Source of the DNA: Kordia sp039026955
GTDB lineage: Bacteria > Bacteroidota > Bacteroidia > Flavobacteriales > Flavobacteriaceae
Assembly: GCA_039026955.1 (NCBI GenBank)
Contig: JBCCLH010000007.1
Span: forward strand, 1 to 64,000
DNA length: 64,000 nucleotides
Direction of reading: 5' to 3'
Of this stretch, positions 53,306-62,502 are shown piece by piece (position 1 is the stretch's first letter; each line of letters starts with the position of its first letter). Position numbers and translations under genes: made by a program. Below the pieces are notes generated by a model, which ran no database searches, had not been told where the DNA came from, and saw nothing but the letters and a program-made list of their open reading frames with translations.

Positions 53306-56300
53306 ATGAAAAACAATTTTTTTAGAAATTTTTTCCTGATAATGTTGCTGTCATCATTCAGCGTTTTATATGCACAAGACATTACAGGAGTTGTTTCTGA
53401 CGCTACGGGAGCTATTCCGGGTGTAAATGTTTCTGTAAAAGGAACAAACAATGGAACAGCCACAGATTTTAATGGTAATTATACTATTAAGAACGTACAA
53501 TCAACCGACATTCTAGTATTTAGTTATGTGGGTTACAAAACGCAAGAAGTTCCTGTAAATGGAAGAACAAAAATTGATGTGACCCTTGAAGAAGATCAAA
53601 GTGCACTAGATGAGGTAGTAGTAGTTGGATATGGAGCTAAAAAGAAGAGTTTGGTAACAGGAGCTATTTCAAGTGTAGATGCCGATGATATTAAAAGTGT
53701 CTCCAATCAGCGAGTAGAGCAAGCATTACAAGGTAGAACTTCAGGTGTAACTGTTTCTTCATCTTCAGGTTCGCCGGGTTCAGGTGCGCGTATTCGTATT
53801 AGAGGTACAGGATCGAGCGGAACTTCGGAACCTTTATTTATTGTGGATGGAATGAAAGTTTCAAACATTGATAACATTCCACCATCAGACATTGAAAACT
53901 TAGAGGTGTTAAAAGATGCAGCTTCGGCAGCAATCTACGGTACGGAAGGTGCAAATGGTGTAATCATCATCACAACAAAAAGCGGAAAAGGAAAAGGGAT
54001 TAAAGTAAACTTTAGCTCGCAGCTAGGTTTTCAATTCCTAAATAGCGATATCGAATTAATGAATGCTTCTCAATTCGTGACTTACATGAACGAAGCAGGA
54101 ATAACATCAGTTGTAGATAATGGAGTTGATACCAATTGGGTTGACGAAGTTTTTGATACAGCTTTTATGCAACGTTACGATGTAAGTTTGTCTGGAGAAG
54201 CCGCAGGAATTTCCTATTATGCTTCCATAGCACATACAGATCAAGATGGTATTGTAGCGAAAGAAAACTCTTCCTTCAAAAGAACAGCACTGCGTATAAA
54301 CTTAAAAAGTGAAGTAACCAAATGGTTTGAAGCTGGTGTAAGTGCTACAACTTCATTCATTAAAAGAAGAGGCGTTCAAGAAAATAACGACACACGTGGT
54401 GTGATTCAAAATGCATTAGTGATCGATCCATTAACACCCGTAACATACGCGCCAGGTCAAGTGCCACAAGATGTTATAGATAGAGCTGAAAATGCAGGTG
54501 TTTTAATTGATGATGTTCCGTTTCCACTATTAACAGATAGCAATGGAAATGTATATGGATATCCAACCTATTCAACAGGTGAAGTGTTAAATCCTGTTGC
54601 ATTTGGAGATGCCAATAGAACCTTGAATACAAACAATCAATTTTTATCTACAATCTATGGTAAATTTACCATCTTAGAAGGATTGACATTTACGTCTAGA
54701 TTTGGATATGAGTACGGAGATTTTCTAAATGAAAATACCGTAATCCCTTATTTTGTAGCTTCTGAAGCGCAAAACACAACATTTACGATGTCAGAATCAA
54801 GAGTACGTACAAAACGTTGGTTGTGGGAGAATTTTGCTTCGTATACAAAATCAGTTGGAGATCATAACTTCGCTTTATTAGCAGGATATTCTGCAGAAGA
54901 TTTTGAAGTACCAACAGTAGTGTCAAGAACAGGAACAGCACCGTATACACCACCAATAGGATTTGATTTAGATTTACCAGGATATACCATTCAAGATGTA
55001 ACCGAAAATATTGTAACGTTCAGAGATAATTTAGTGTCTCTTTATGGTCGATTGTCATATGACTATGCAGGGAAATATTTATTTGAAGCTTCGTTTAGAC
55101 GTGATCGTTCGGATAAATTCCCAACGGCAAACAAGTCAGGTAACTTTCCAGCATTCTCCGCAGGTTGGGTACCATCTAAAGAAGATTTCTGGAAAGATGA
55201 TTCATTCATCAACTACTTAAAAGTAAGAGGTAGCTGGGGACAAAATGGTAACAAGTCGAACTTAGCCGGAAACTCAGATATCATCAGTATCACAAGAAAT
55301 ATCAACGGATTGCCAATTGATTACTTAGGACAAGGTGGCGCGCAAATTACAGGATTTGCCAACACCAACTTAGTGTGGGAAACGTCTACGCAAACCAACT
55401 TTGGTATTGACTTAAGAGCTTTAGACAATAAATTGAATTTCTCGGTAGATTACTTTAACAAAACCACAGAAGACTTAATTGTATCTGACGGTAGTTTAAT
55501 CACGCCAGGCTCTGCCGGATTTACCTCAAACGAATTCAACGCAGGAACAATCGTAAATAAAGGTTTCGAATTTGAAGTTGGCTATGCAAACAACGACAAA
55601 GAATTCAAATATCAAATCAACGCCAACTTATCTACCTTAGATAATGAAGTAACAGAAATTCAATTCTTGCCGCAAGGAACTTCCATTCGTGGAGCAGGCG
55701 CACCACAAAACGATGACGGAATCACACGTTTCACAGAAGGATTGCCAGCATGGTATTTCTTCGGATACCAAACAAATGGAGTTGATCCAGCGACAGGAGA
55801 ATTACAACGTGTAGATACTGACGGAGACGGAAACATTACAAATGCAGACAAAACCTTTATCGGTTCGCCACATCCAGATGTATTATTTGGAGGAAACATT
55901 GCCATGCAATACAAAGCATTTGATTTAAATATACAATTTCAAGGAAGTTTGGGGAATGACATCTTTACGTCGTTCAACCAGCCTTCAAGACCTATCACCA
56001 ACAAACTTGTACATTATTTCGACGAAAGATGGCAAAACCCTGGTGACAATGCAACTTTCCCATCAGCAGCAACGATTACAGATGCATACGACACTGACTT
56101 GATGGTAGAAGATGGTTCATACATGAGAATCAAGCAACTTCAATTAGGATACACCATGCCGCAACGTATCTCAGAGAAATTGCATGTTAATAATCTAAGA
56201 TTATATGTATCTTTAGATGATTTCTTTACCTTTACTAAATTCAGAGGACTCGATCCTGAAATCGGAAACTTTGGATTTAATGATATTGGAGTAGACAGAG

Positions 56301-56353
56301 GATATTACCCAACCGCCGCTAGGATGATCTTTGGGTTGGCTCTAGATTTTTAA
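53306..56353 (+). CDS. SusC/RagA TonB-linked outer-membrane transporter
   Basis: 1015 residues. Signal peptide ending near VLYAQ, then a carboxypeptidase-like domain (DITGVVSDATGAIPGVNVSVKG). The TonB-box-like region EVVVVGYGAKKKS is followed by a plug (VEQALQGRTSGVTVSSSSGS, LFIVDGMKVSNIDNIPPSDIENLEVLKDAASAAIYG) and a barrel. The C-terminus ends in an aromatic residue (LALDF). It imports oligosaccharide across the outer membrane with energy from TonB. It precedes susD by 18 bases and forms the core of the PUL. Confidence 0.95.
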   Translation: MKNNFFRNFFLIMLLSSFSVLYAQDITGVVSDATGAIPGVNVSVKGTNNGTATDFNGNYTIKNVQSTDILVFSYVGYKTQEVPVNGRTKIDVTLEEDQSALDEVVVVGYGAKKKSLVTGAISSVDADDIKSVSNQRVEQALQGRTSGVTVSSSSGSPGSGARIRIRGTGSSGTSEPLFIVDGMKVSNIDNIPPSDIENLEVLKDAASAAIYGTEGANGVIIITTKSGKGKGIKVNFSSQLGFQFLNSDIELMNASQFVTYMNEAGITSVVDNGVDTNWVDEVFDTAFMQRYDVSLSGEAAGISYYASIAHTDQDGIVAKENSSFKRTALRINLKSEVTKWFEAGVSATTSFIKRRGVQENNDTRGVIQNALVIDPLTPVTYAPGQVPQDVIDRAENAGVLIDDVPFPLLTDSNGNVYGYPTYSTGEVLNPVAFGDANRTLNTNNQFLSTIYGKFTILEGLTFTSRFGYEYGDFLNENTVIPYFVASEAQNTTFTMSESRVRTKRWLWENFASYTKSVGDHNFALLAGYSAEDFEVPTVVSRTGTAPYTPPIGFDLDLPGYTIQDVTENIVTFRDNLVSLYGRLSYDYAGKYLFEASFRRDRSDKFPTANKSGNFPAFSAGWVPSKEDFWKDDSFINYLKVRGSWGQNGNKSNLAGNSDIISITRNINGLPIDYLGQGGAQITGFANTNLVWETSTQTNFGIDLRALDNKLNFSVDYFNKTTEDLIVSDGSLITPGSAGFTSNEFNAGTIVNKGFEFEVGYANNDKEFKYQINANLSTLDNEVTEIQFLPQGTSIRGAGAPQNDDGITRFTEGLPAWYFFGYQTNGVDPATGELQRVDTDGDGNITNADKTFIGSPHPDVLFGGNIAMQYKAFDLNIQFQGSLGNDIFTSFNQPSRPITNKLVHYFDERWQNPGDNATFPSAATITDAYDTDLMVEDGSYMRIKQLQLGYTMPQRISEKLHVNNLRLYVSLDDFFTFTKFRGLDPEIGNFGFNDIGVDRGYYPTAARMIFGLALDF

Positions 56354-56371
56354 TCAAAAAAACTTTTGAAA

Positions 56372-57913
56372 ATGAAAAAAAACATTTTTTTAATCGCCGT
56401 AGTACTATTTTTAGGAATATTGGCTTGTAGTGATGACTTTACTACAAATGCACCTGAAAATGTTGAAGACCTAGAAACATTCTTCCAAAGTGAAGAGAAT
56501 GTAGAAGCTGCAGTCATCGGAATTTATGACCTAATGCACTTAAACTACAGTAGAGACTGGCACAGTGCCTTTCTTGTAAAACTATTACCAGGAGACGATG
56601 CCAATGCTGCTGGAGGAAATTCCAGTGACCAACCGCAGTTACAGGATATTGATGACTATGCTAATATCTCCACTGCAAATGGCTCTATTGAAAGTGTATG
56701 GAACAACTTTTACAGTACCATCGCATTGGCGAACTTAGTGATAGAAAGCTTAAATGAAAGTTCGTTAAGTAATAGAGACAGAGCTACTGCTGAAGCGAAA
56801 TTTATCAGAGCGTGGTGTTATTTTGAATTGACAACCATGTTTGGAGATGTGCCATTGCGTCTAACGCTTCCACAAGGAGCAGCAGATTTCGGATTGGCAA
56901 AATCGCCAAGAGCAGACATTTATGCACAAGTAGAAGCTGACTTAGCAGAAGCCATTGCAAACTTACCTGAAAAAACAGCGTTGGCTGACGAATTCAGATT
57001 CTCAAAAGGAGCGGCAGAAGCATTGATGGGGAAAGTATTGGTATTCCAAGAAAAATACTCAGAATCAATTCCATACTTCGAATCTGTAATCTCAAACGGA
57101 GCACACGATTTAGAAGCAAATATTGAAGATGTTTGGACCTTAAACTCAGAATTTGGTGTAGAATCGTTAGTAGAATTAGGATTTGTATCTACTTCTGGAA
57201 GAGACTGGGGAAATATCGCTTGGGGCGGAAGAAACGAAAGCAACTTACACATTCAGTTGATGGGACCTAGAGGAGACGGAATCTTTGACGTATCAGGAAC
57301 AGGTTTATTAAACGGTTGGGGATTCAACTTACCAACGGCAAAACTAGTAGCGGCGTTTGATGCTGCGGGAGACACACAACGTAAAGCGGCAACACTATTG
57401 ACAGAAGCAGAATTAATTGCTGCAGGAGGCGCTGTAGATCCGACAAGTGCTACAGGAGGTGTAATTTGGGATTACGAAGGCGCTATCAGAACAAAATATG
57501 CTTCGAGAGCAGAAGAAACAAGCGACGGAGGAGTTCGCGAATTGAACTACAGTACCAACTTTAGAGTATTCCGTTATGCAGAAGTATTATTGCTCGCGGC
57601 AGAAGCATACAATAAAGTAGGACAAGACGGAAGCGCGCGTATGGAACTAAACAAAATTAGAAATAGAGCAGGATTGGCAGATGTAAACGCATCACTATCT
57701 GGAACGGATTTATTTGAAGCGATTGTCAATGAAAAATTCTTAGAATTGGCACATGAAGGACAACGTTTCTGGGACTTAGTTCGCTGGGGAAGAGCAGGAA
57801 CAGAATTGGCAGGAACAGGATATGCACCTAAAAATGATCTATTCCCAATTCCAATCACAGAAATCGACAAAAATCCAGAAATCTCAATTGCAGATCAAAA
57901 TCCTGGATACTAA
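56372..57913 (+). CDS. SusD/RagB nutrient-binding lipoprotein
   Basis: 513 residues from ATG at 56372 (a TTG two codons earlier is not needed). Lipobox GILACSDD with Cys at about 19. SusD-type sequence: VEDLETFFQSEENVEAAVIGIYD, FIRAWCYFELTTMFGDVPLRLT, RYAEVLLLAAEAYNKVG, LNKIRNRAGL, and FLELAHEGQRFWDLVRWGRA. It caps the SusC transporter on the cell surface and binds the glycan. Directly downstream of susC, and followed by a terminator. Confidence 0.95.
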   Translation: MKKNIFLIAVVLFLGILACSDDFTTNAPENVEDLETFFQSEENVEAAVIGIYDLMHLNYSRDWHSAFLVKLLPGDDANAAGGNSSDQPQLQDIDDYANISTANGSIESVWNNFYSTIALANLVIESLNESSLSNRDRATAEAKFIRAWCYFELTTMFGDVPLRLTLPQGAADFGLAKSPRADIYAQVEADLAEAIANLPEKTALADEFRFSKGAAEALMGKVLVFQEKYSESIPYFESVISNGAHDLEANIEDVWTLNSEFGVESLVELGFVSTSGRDWGNIAWGGRNESNLHIQLMGPRGDGIFDVSGTGLLNGWGFNLPTAKLVAAFDAAGDTQRKAATLLTEAELIAAGGAVDPTSATGGVIWDYEGAIRTKYASRAEETSDGGVRELNYSTNFRVFRYAEVLLLAAEAYNKVGQDGSARMELNKIRNRAGLADVNASLSGTDLFEAIVNEKFLELAHEGQRFWDLVRWGRAGTELAGTGYAPKNDLFPIPITEIDKNPEISIADQNPGY

Positions 57914-57974
57914 TAAAAAAGTATAAATAGCGTTAACATCTATTCATAATACAATACACTATTTGAATTGCTTT

Positions 57975-58006
57975 AACAAAGCAGTATGTAACCATGCTGC
58001 TTTGTT
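57975..58006 (+). terminator. Terminator after susD
   Basis: 14-base arms AACAAAGCAGTATG and CATGCTGCTTTGTT with a TAAC loop; the one odd pair is U-G in the plus-strand RNA. T-rich sequence follows. Genes downstream may therefore be expressed at a lower level or from their own promoter. Confidence 0.8.
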
Positions 58007-58177
58007 GTTTTAGTGAAACTCAATTTTAATAAGGAGGAACGCCGCAATTAAAATTGTAAGTTGAACTAACACTGCTGAAAAGCAGTGTCTTATTGTTAGA
58101 AATCCAATCTGTACGATAATATTTGTTTACATTTATCTACATAAAATCTCTAAACCTCTTTGATTATCACCCAACCA

Positions 58178-61100
58178 ATGAAAAGACTGGGCATCTATAT
58201 CTTCATACTGCTCATAGGTAGCTGTGCTAAGGAAACCGACGAAAAAAGTACAGTTACGCAAACACTTTTTACCAAACTAACTACGCAGCAAACCAATGTG
58301 ACTTTCGCCAATAACTTGGTGGAGACCGATTCTCTAAACTATTTCACATACACGTCCATTTACATGGGAGGCGGAATTTCTGTGGGCGATATCAATAACG
58401 ACGGGCTACAAGATGTATTCTTTACAGGAAATCAAGTTGAAAATAAATTGTATCTCAACAAAGGCGATCTTACGTTTGAAGACATTTCTATTAAAAGCAA
58501 TACGCAAGGAGACGAACGTTGGTATACAGGAACGACGATGGTGGATATCAATAACGATGGATTTCTAGATATCTACTGTTCAGTGGCTGGAAAAAGCGGC
58601 AACAAAAAGAACCAACTTTTCATTAACAATCAAGACAACACTTTTACCGAATCCGCCGAGAAATATGGTGTAGCGGATGAAGGAAATTCTATTCAAGCGA
58701 CGTTTTTCGATTATGACAACGATGGCGATTTGGACATGTATTTGGCAAACTATCCGATGGCGCATCCTTCCACGCCAAATATGGTATACAAAGATCGTAT
58801 GGAAAACGTAAACGATCTTGAATCGGATAAACTATACAGAAATGATGGCGAAATGTTTACCGATGTGTCGGAAGCAGCCGGCGTAAAAAATTACAGTTTC
58901 TCTATTGGGATCGCTGCCGCAGATATGAACAACGACGGCTGGCTCGATTTGTATGTCTCGAACGATTACAGCATTCCCGATTTTATGTACATCAACAATC
59001 AGGATGGAACCTTTAAAGAAGTCATCAAAGAAGCCACAAATCAAACGGCATTTTACGGAATGGGCGTAGACATTGCCGATATCAACAATGATGGTTTCTT
59101 GGACATCTTTCAAGCTGACATGGATGCAGACAACAATCGCCGATCAAAAGCCAATATGGCAAGTATGAATCCACGATTGTTCTATGAAACGGTGTTGTAC
59201 GGATTCCACTATCAATACATGCACAATTGTTTGCAACTCAACTCAGGATATCAAGAAAACGGCATACCAAAATTCTCTAACATCTCTCGTTTGACGGGAA
59301 CTTCATCGACCGATTGGAGTTGGGCGCCACTATTTGCCGATTTTGACAACGATTCACACAAAGACTTATTCGTCAGTAACGGAACGCGAAAAGAAATCAA
59401 CAACAAAGACTTCTTCAAAAAAATAGGAAAAAAAGAATACGACAAACTCTCACTTGTGGAGAAAAGCGAACAAATTCCAACCGAAAAAATAGACAACTTC
59501 ATATTCAAAAATCTTGGTGGATTGGAATTCAAAAAAACGAATCAAGAATGGGGAATTGAACACAAAGGCTTTTCAAACGGAGCAGTCTACGCAGACTTAG
59601 ACAACGATGGCGATTTAGAAATCATCCTCAATAATATTGACGAAGCAGCGGTCATTTTTCAAAACAATGCTTCCAACAACTACTTAAAAATTCAATTTCA
59701 AGGAACTGCCACAAATAAACACGGTTTGGGTTCGCGCGCTATTCTTTATGCTGATGGAAAACAACAAGTCCAAGAACTCACACTTACCAGAGGTTTTCAA
59801 TCCTCAGTAGCACCAGAATTACATTTCGGATTAGGAGCAACTACTCAAATCGACAGTCTAAAAATCATTTGGAACAATGGCAAGATCATCACACAAAAAA
59901 ACATAAAAGCCAATCAAATATTAAAATTAAACTACAAACAGGCTGCTACTAAAAGCCTAGAGCCAAGAGCTAAGAGCCAAGATTTATTCACCACAGATAC
60001 AAAACTTTCCAAAACCATTAAACACCGAGAAAACGATCACGACGATTTCGCAACGCAAGTCCTATTACCACACAAAATGTCTACACTAGGTCCTGCAATT
60101 GCGACTGCGGATGTCAATAATGATGGTAAGGAAGATATCTTTATGGGAGGATCATTTGGAACAACAGCTAGTCTATATCTACAAACTTCAGACGGTTTCA
60201 AATTCCAAAAAACGACAGCTTTCGACGCCGATAAAATCTCAGAAGATACAGGAGCTTTATTCTTTGATCCCGATCAAGATGGCGATCAGGATTTATATGT
60301 AGTGAGCGGCGGTTACGAATTTGCGGAAACGTCTAGCTTCCTAAAAGATCGTTTATACATCAACGACGGAACAGGTCAATTTCAAAAAAGTGACACCGCA
60401 ATTCCTGAAAAAAATATCAGTGGTTCGCGTGCGTATACTTTAGATTATAACAAAGATGGCAAGCAAGATATCTTAGTCTTGGGAAGACAAACACCGGGAA
60501 AATATCCGTTTCCAACATCAAGCTATTTGCTAGAAAATATTTCCACAAACGGAGCGGTACAATTTGAAGACAACACAAAAAACTTTGCACCTTCTTTGGA
60601 AGGAATCGGAATGGCAACAAGCGCCATCATCACAGACTTCAACAACGATTCTTGGGAAGACATCATTTTGGTAGGCGAGTGGATGCCCGTGACCATTTTA
60701 CAAAACAACAAAGGCGTTTTTGAAGACATCACAGAAAAGATGAATTTGAAAGAAACCACAGGTTGGTGGTGGAGCATCCAACAAGGTGATTTTGACAAAG
60801 ACGGCGATATCGATTACATTATCGGAAACAACGGATTGAATTACAAATACAAAGCTACGGAAGACGAAACTTTTGATATTTATGTGGAAGATTTTGACAA
60901 AAATTCCAAAGAAGACATTGTGCTAAGTTACTACGATGATGGCGAACAATATCCTGTGCGCGGTCGTCAATGTTCGTCGCAGCAAGTACCAGGAATCAAG
61001 CAGAAATTTAAAAACTATGATGAATATTCAACTGCAACACTGATTGATGTCTATGGCAAGAAAAATCTAGAAAATGCCTTGCACTATCAAATAAAATCCT

Positions 61101-61465
61101 TTGCAAGTATCTATCTGGAAAATACAGGAAATGGTTTTAAAGTACATGAATTGCCTATGGAAGTACAAGTCTCAAGCATCAATCAGATTTTGGTGGAAGA
61201 TTATGATAATGATGGAAATTTAGATGCATTAGTAGCTGGAAACTTATACAATTCCGAAGTAGAAACTCCGAGAAACGATGCCAGTTATGGCGCTTTCCTA
61301 AAAGGTGATGGTAACGGAAAATTTCAAGCAGTTCCCGTAACGCAAAGCGGATTTTTCACCACAGGCGACGTGAAAGATTTAAAACAAATTACCATTGGCG
61401 ATACAACGTATATCTTATCAATAAAAAACAACGATTTCATACAATTTATTCAACATACTAACTAA
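58178..61465 (+). CDS. CRTAC1-like VCBS/FG-GAP repeat lipoprotein
   Basis: 1095 residues from ATG at 58178 (an earlier TTG adds six). Lipobox LLIGSC. Many FG-GAP/VCBS calcium-binding repeats (DINNDGLQDVFFTGN, DYDNDGDLDMYLANY, DLDNDGDLEIILNNID, DVNNDGKEDIFMGGSFG) form two beta-propeller-like sections. Between them lies an ASPIC/UnbV domain (~510-580; GLGSRAILYADGKQQVQEL, RGFQSS, APELHFGLG). The family is surface-exposed in Bacteroidetes PULs and probably binds glycan. The first of three further + strand PUL genes after the susD terminator. Confidence 0.9.
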   Translation: MKRLGIYIFILLIGSCAKETDEKSTVTQTLFTKLTTQQTNVTFANNLVETDSLNYFTYTSIYMGGGISVGDINNDGLQDVFFTGNQVENKLYLNKGDLTFEDISIKSNTQGDERWYTGTTMVDINNDGFLDIYCSVAGKSGNKKNQLFINNQDNTFTESAEKYGVADEGNSIQATFFDYDNDGDLDMYLANYPMAHPSTPNMVYKDRMENVNDLESDKLYRNDGEMFTDVSEAAGVKNYSFSIGIAAADMNNDGWLDLYVSNDYSIPDFMYINNQDGTFKEVIKEATNQTAFYGMGVDIADINNDGFLDIFQADMDADNNRRSKANMASMNPRLFYETVLYGFHYQYMHNCLQLNSGYQENGIPKFSNISRLTGTSSTDWSWAPLFADFDNDSHKDLFVSNGTRKEINNKDFFKKIGKKEYDKLSLVEKSEQIPTEKIDNFIFKNLGGLEFKKTNQEWGIEHKGFSNGAVYADLDNDGDLEIILNNIDEAAVIFQNNASNNYLKIQFQGTATNKHGLGSRAILYADGKQQVQELTLTRGFQSSVAPELHFGLGATTQIDSLKIIWNNGKIITQKNIKANQILKLNYKQAATKSLEPRAKSQDLFTTDTKLSKTIKHRENDHDDFATQVLLPHKMSTLGPAIATADVNNDGKEDIFMGGSFGTTASLYLQTSDGFKFQKTTAFDADKISEDTGALFFDPDQDGDQDLYVVSGGYEFAETSSFLKDRLYINDGTGQFQKSDTAIPEKNISGSRAYTLDYNKDGKQDILVLGRQTPGKYPFPTSSYLLENISTNGAVQFEDNTKNFAPSLEGIGMATSAIITDFNNDSWEDIILVGEWMPVTILQNNKGVFEDITEKMNLKETTGWWWSIQQGDFDKDGDIDYIIGNNGLNYKYKATEDETFDIYVEDFDKNSKEDIVLSYYDDGEQYPVRGRQCSSQQVPGIKQKFKNYDEYSTATLIDVYGKKNLENALHYQIKSFASIYLENTGNGFKVHELPMEVQVSSINQILVEDYDNDGNLDALVAGNLYNSEVETPRNDASYGAFLKGDGNGKFQAVPVTQSGFFTTGDVKDLKQITIGDTTYILSIKNNDFIQFIQHTN

Positions 61466-61505
61466 AACTATTTGTAGTAATACCAACCTTTTACACCGAA
61501 ACTAC

Positions 61506-62501
61506 ATGAAAAAACTAACCGTACTTATGCTGCTCTTGGCAGTTATCAGTTGCAAAAAAAATACACCTGCGCCGACAGAATTGGTCGCCGAACTTGAATA
61601 CAAAATACCTGCCAAATTGGGAGAAGGTCCTATTTGGGATTACAACAATAATGTCTTGTATTGGGTAGATATTATTGGGGAATCACTCCATATCTATTCG
61701 CCAAAAGACAAAACTAATAAAGAAATAAAAATGCCTGAACCGATTGGGACTGTTGTGCCTTCGGAAGAAAAAAACAAAGTCATTGTAGCGCTGAATGATG
61801 GTGTGTATGTAGTTGATATTACTACGGAAGAAATTACCAAACTAGCCAGTGTGGAAGCCGAAAATACAGGAACACGCTTAAACGATGGAAAATGCGATCC
61901 AAACGGCAACTTATGGGTTGGCTCTATGGATTACTCGCAGACGAATCCTGGTGGAAATTTACACAAGGTAGATGCTGAAGGAAATGTAACGAAAATGCTG
62001 GGAAACATTACCATTTCTAACGGAATTGTATGGTCTAAAGATCACAAAACGATGTACTATATCGATACGCCCACAACACATGTAAAAGCCTACGATTTTG
62101 ATGAAACTACTAGTACGATTTCCAATGAAAGAATTGTAGTTACGATTCCAACAGAAGTCGGTTCGCCAGACGGAATGGCAATCGATGAAAACGATACACT
62201 GTGGATCGGTTTATGGAATGGCGATTATATTGTGAATTACGATCCGAAAACAGGAAAACTCATCCAAAAAATAAAAGTACCTGCGCACAATGTAACAGCC
62301 TGCGCTTTTGGCGGCGAAAACTTGGACGAGCTTTACATCACGACTTCTAATTTAGACATGACAAAAGAAGAGCAAACCAACTATCCAAATGCAGGTTCTA
62401 TCTTCAAAATAAAGTTAAATACCAAAGGTGTACGGAGCGATTTCTTTAAAAAACCAATCCTAAAAGACACTCTAGTAACGAATCAAGAAACGACAGACTG
62501 A
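61506..62501 (+). CDS. SMP-30/gluconolactonase-like lipoprotein
   Basis: 331 residues; lipobox VISC (Cys16). SMP-30/gluconolactonase beta-propeller: metal ligands Glu in KLGEGPIWDYNNNVLYWVD, Asn-Asp in TGTRLNDGKCDPNGNLWVGSM, and Asp in GSPDGMAIDENDTLWIGLW. It would hydrolyse a sugar lactone, such as glucono-1,5-lactone, in the periplasm or on the surface. It sits 40 bases after the VCBS protein and one base before the GH3 gene, so these three genes are co-transcribed. Confidence 0.9.
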   Translation: MKKLTVLMLLLAVISCKKNTPAPTELVAELEYKIPAKLGEGPIWDYNNNVLYWVDIIGESLHIYSPKDKTNKEIKMPEPIGTVVPSEEKNKVIVALNDGVYVVDITTEEITKLASVEAENTGTRLNDGKCDPNGNLWVGSMDYSQTNPGGNLHKVDAEGNVTKMLGNITISNGIVWSKDHKTMYYIDTPTTHVKAYDFDETTSTISNERIVVTIPTEVGSPDGMAIDENDTLWIGLWNGDYIVNYDPKTGKLIQKIKVPAHNVTACAFGGENLDELYITTSNLDMTKEEQTNYPNAGSIFKIKLNTKGVRSDFFKKPILKDTLVTNQETTD

Positions 62502-62502
62502 G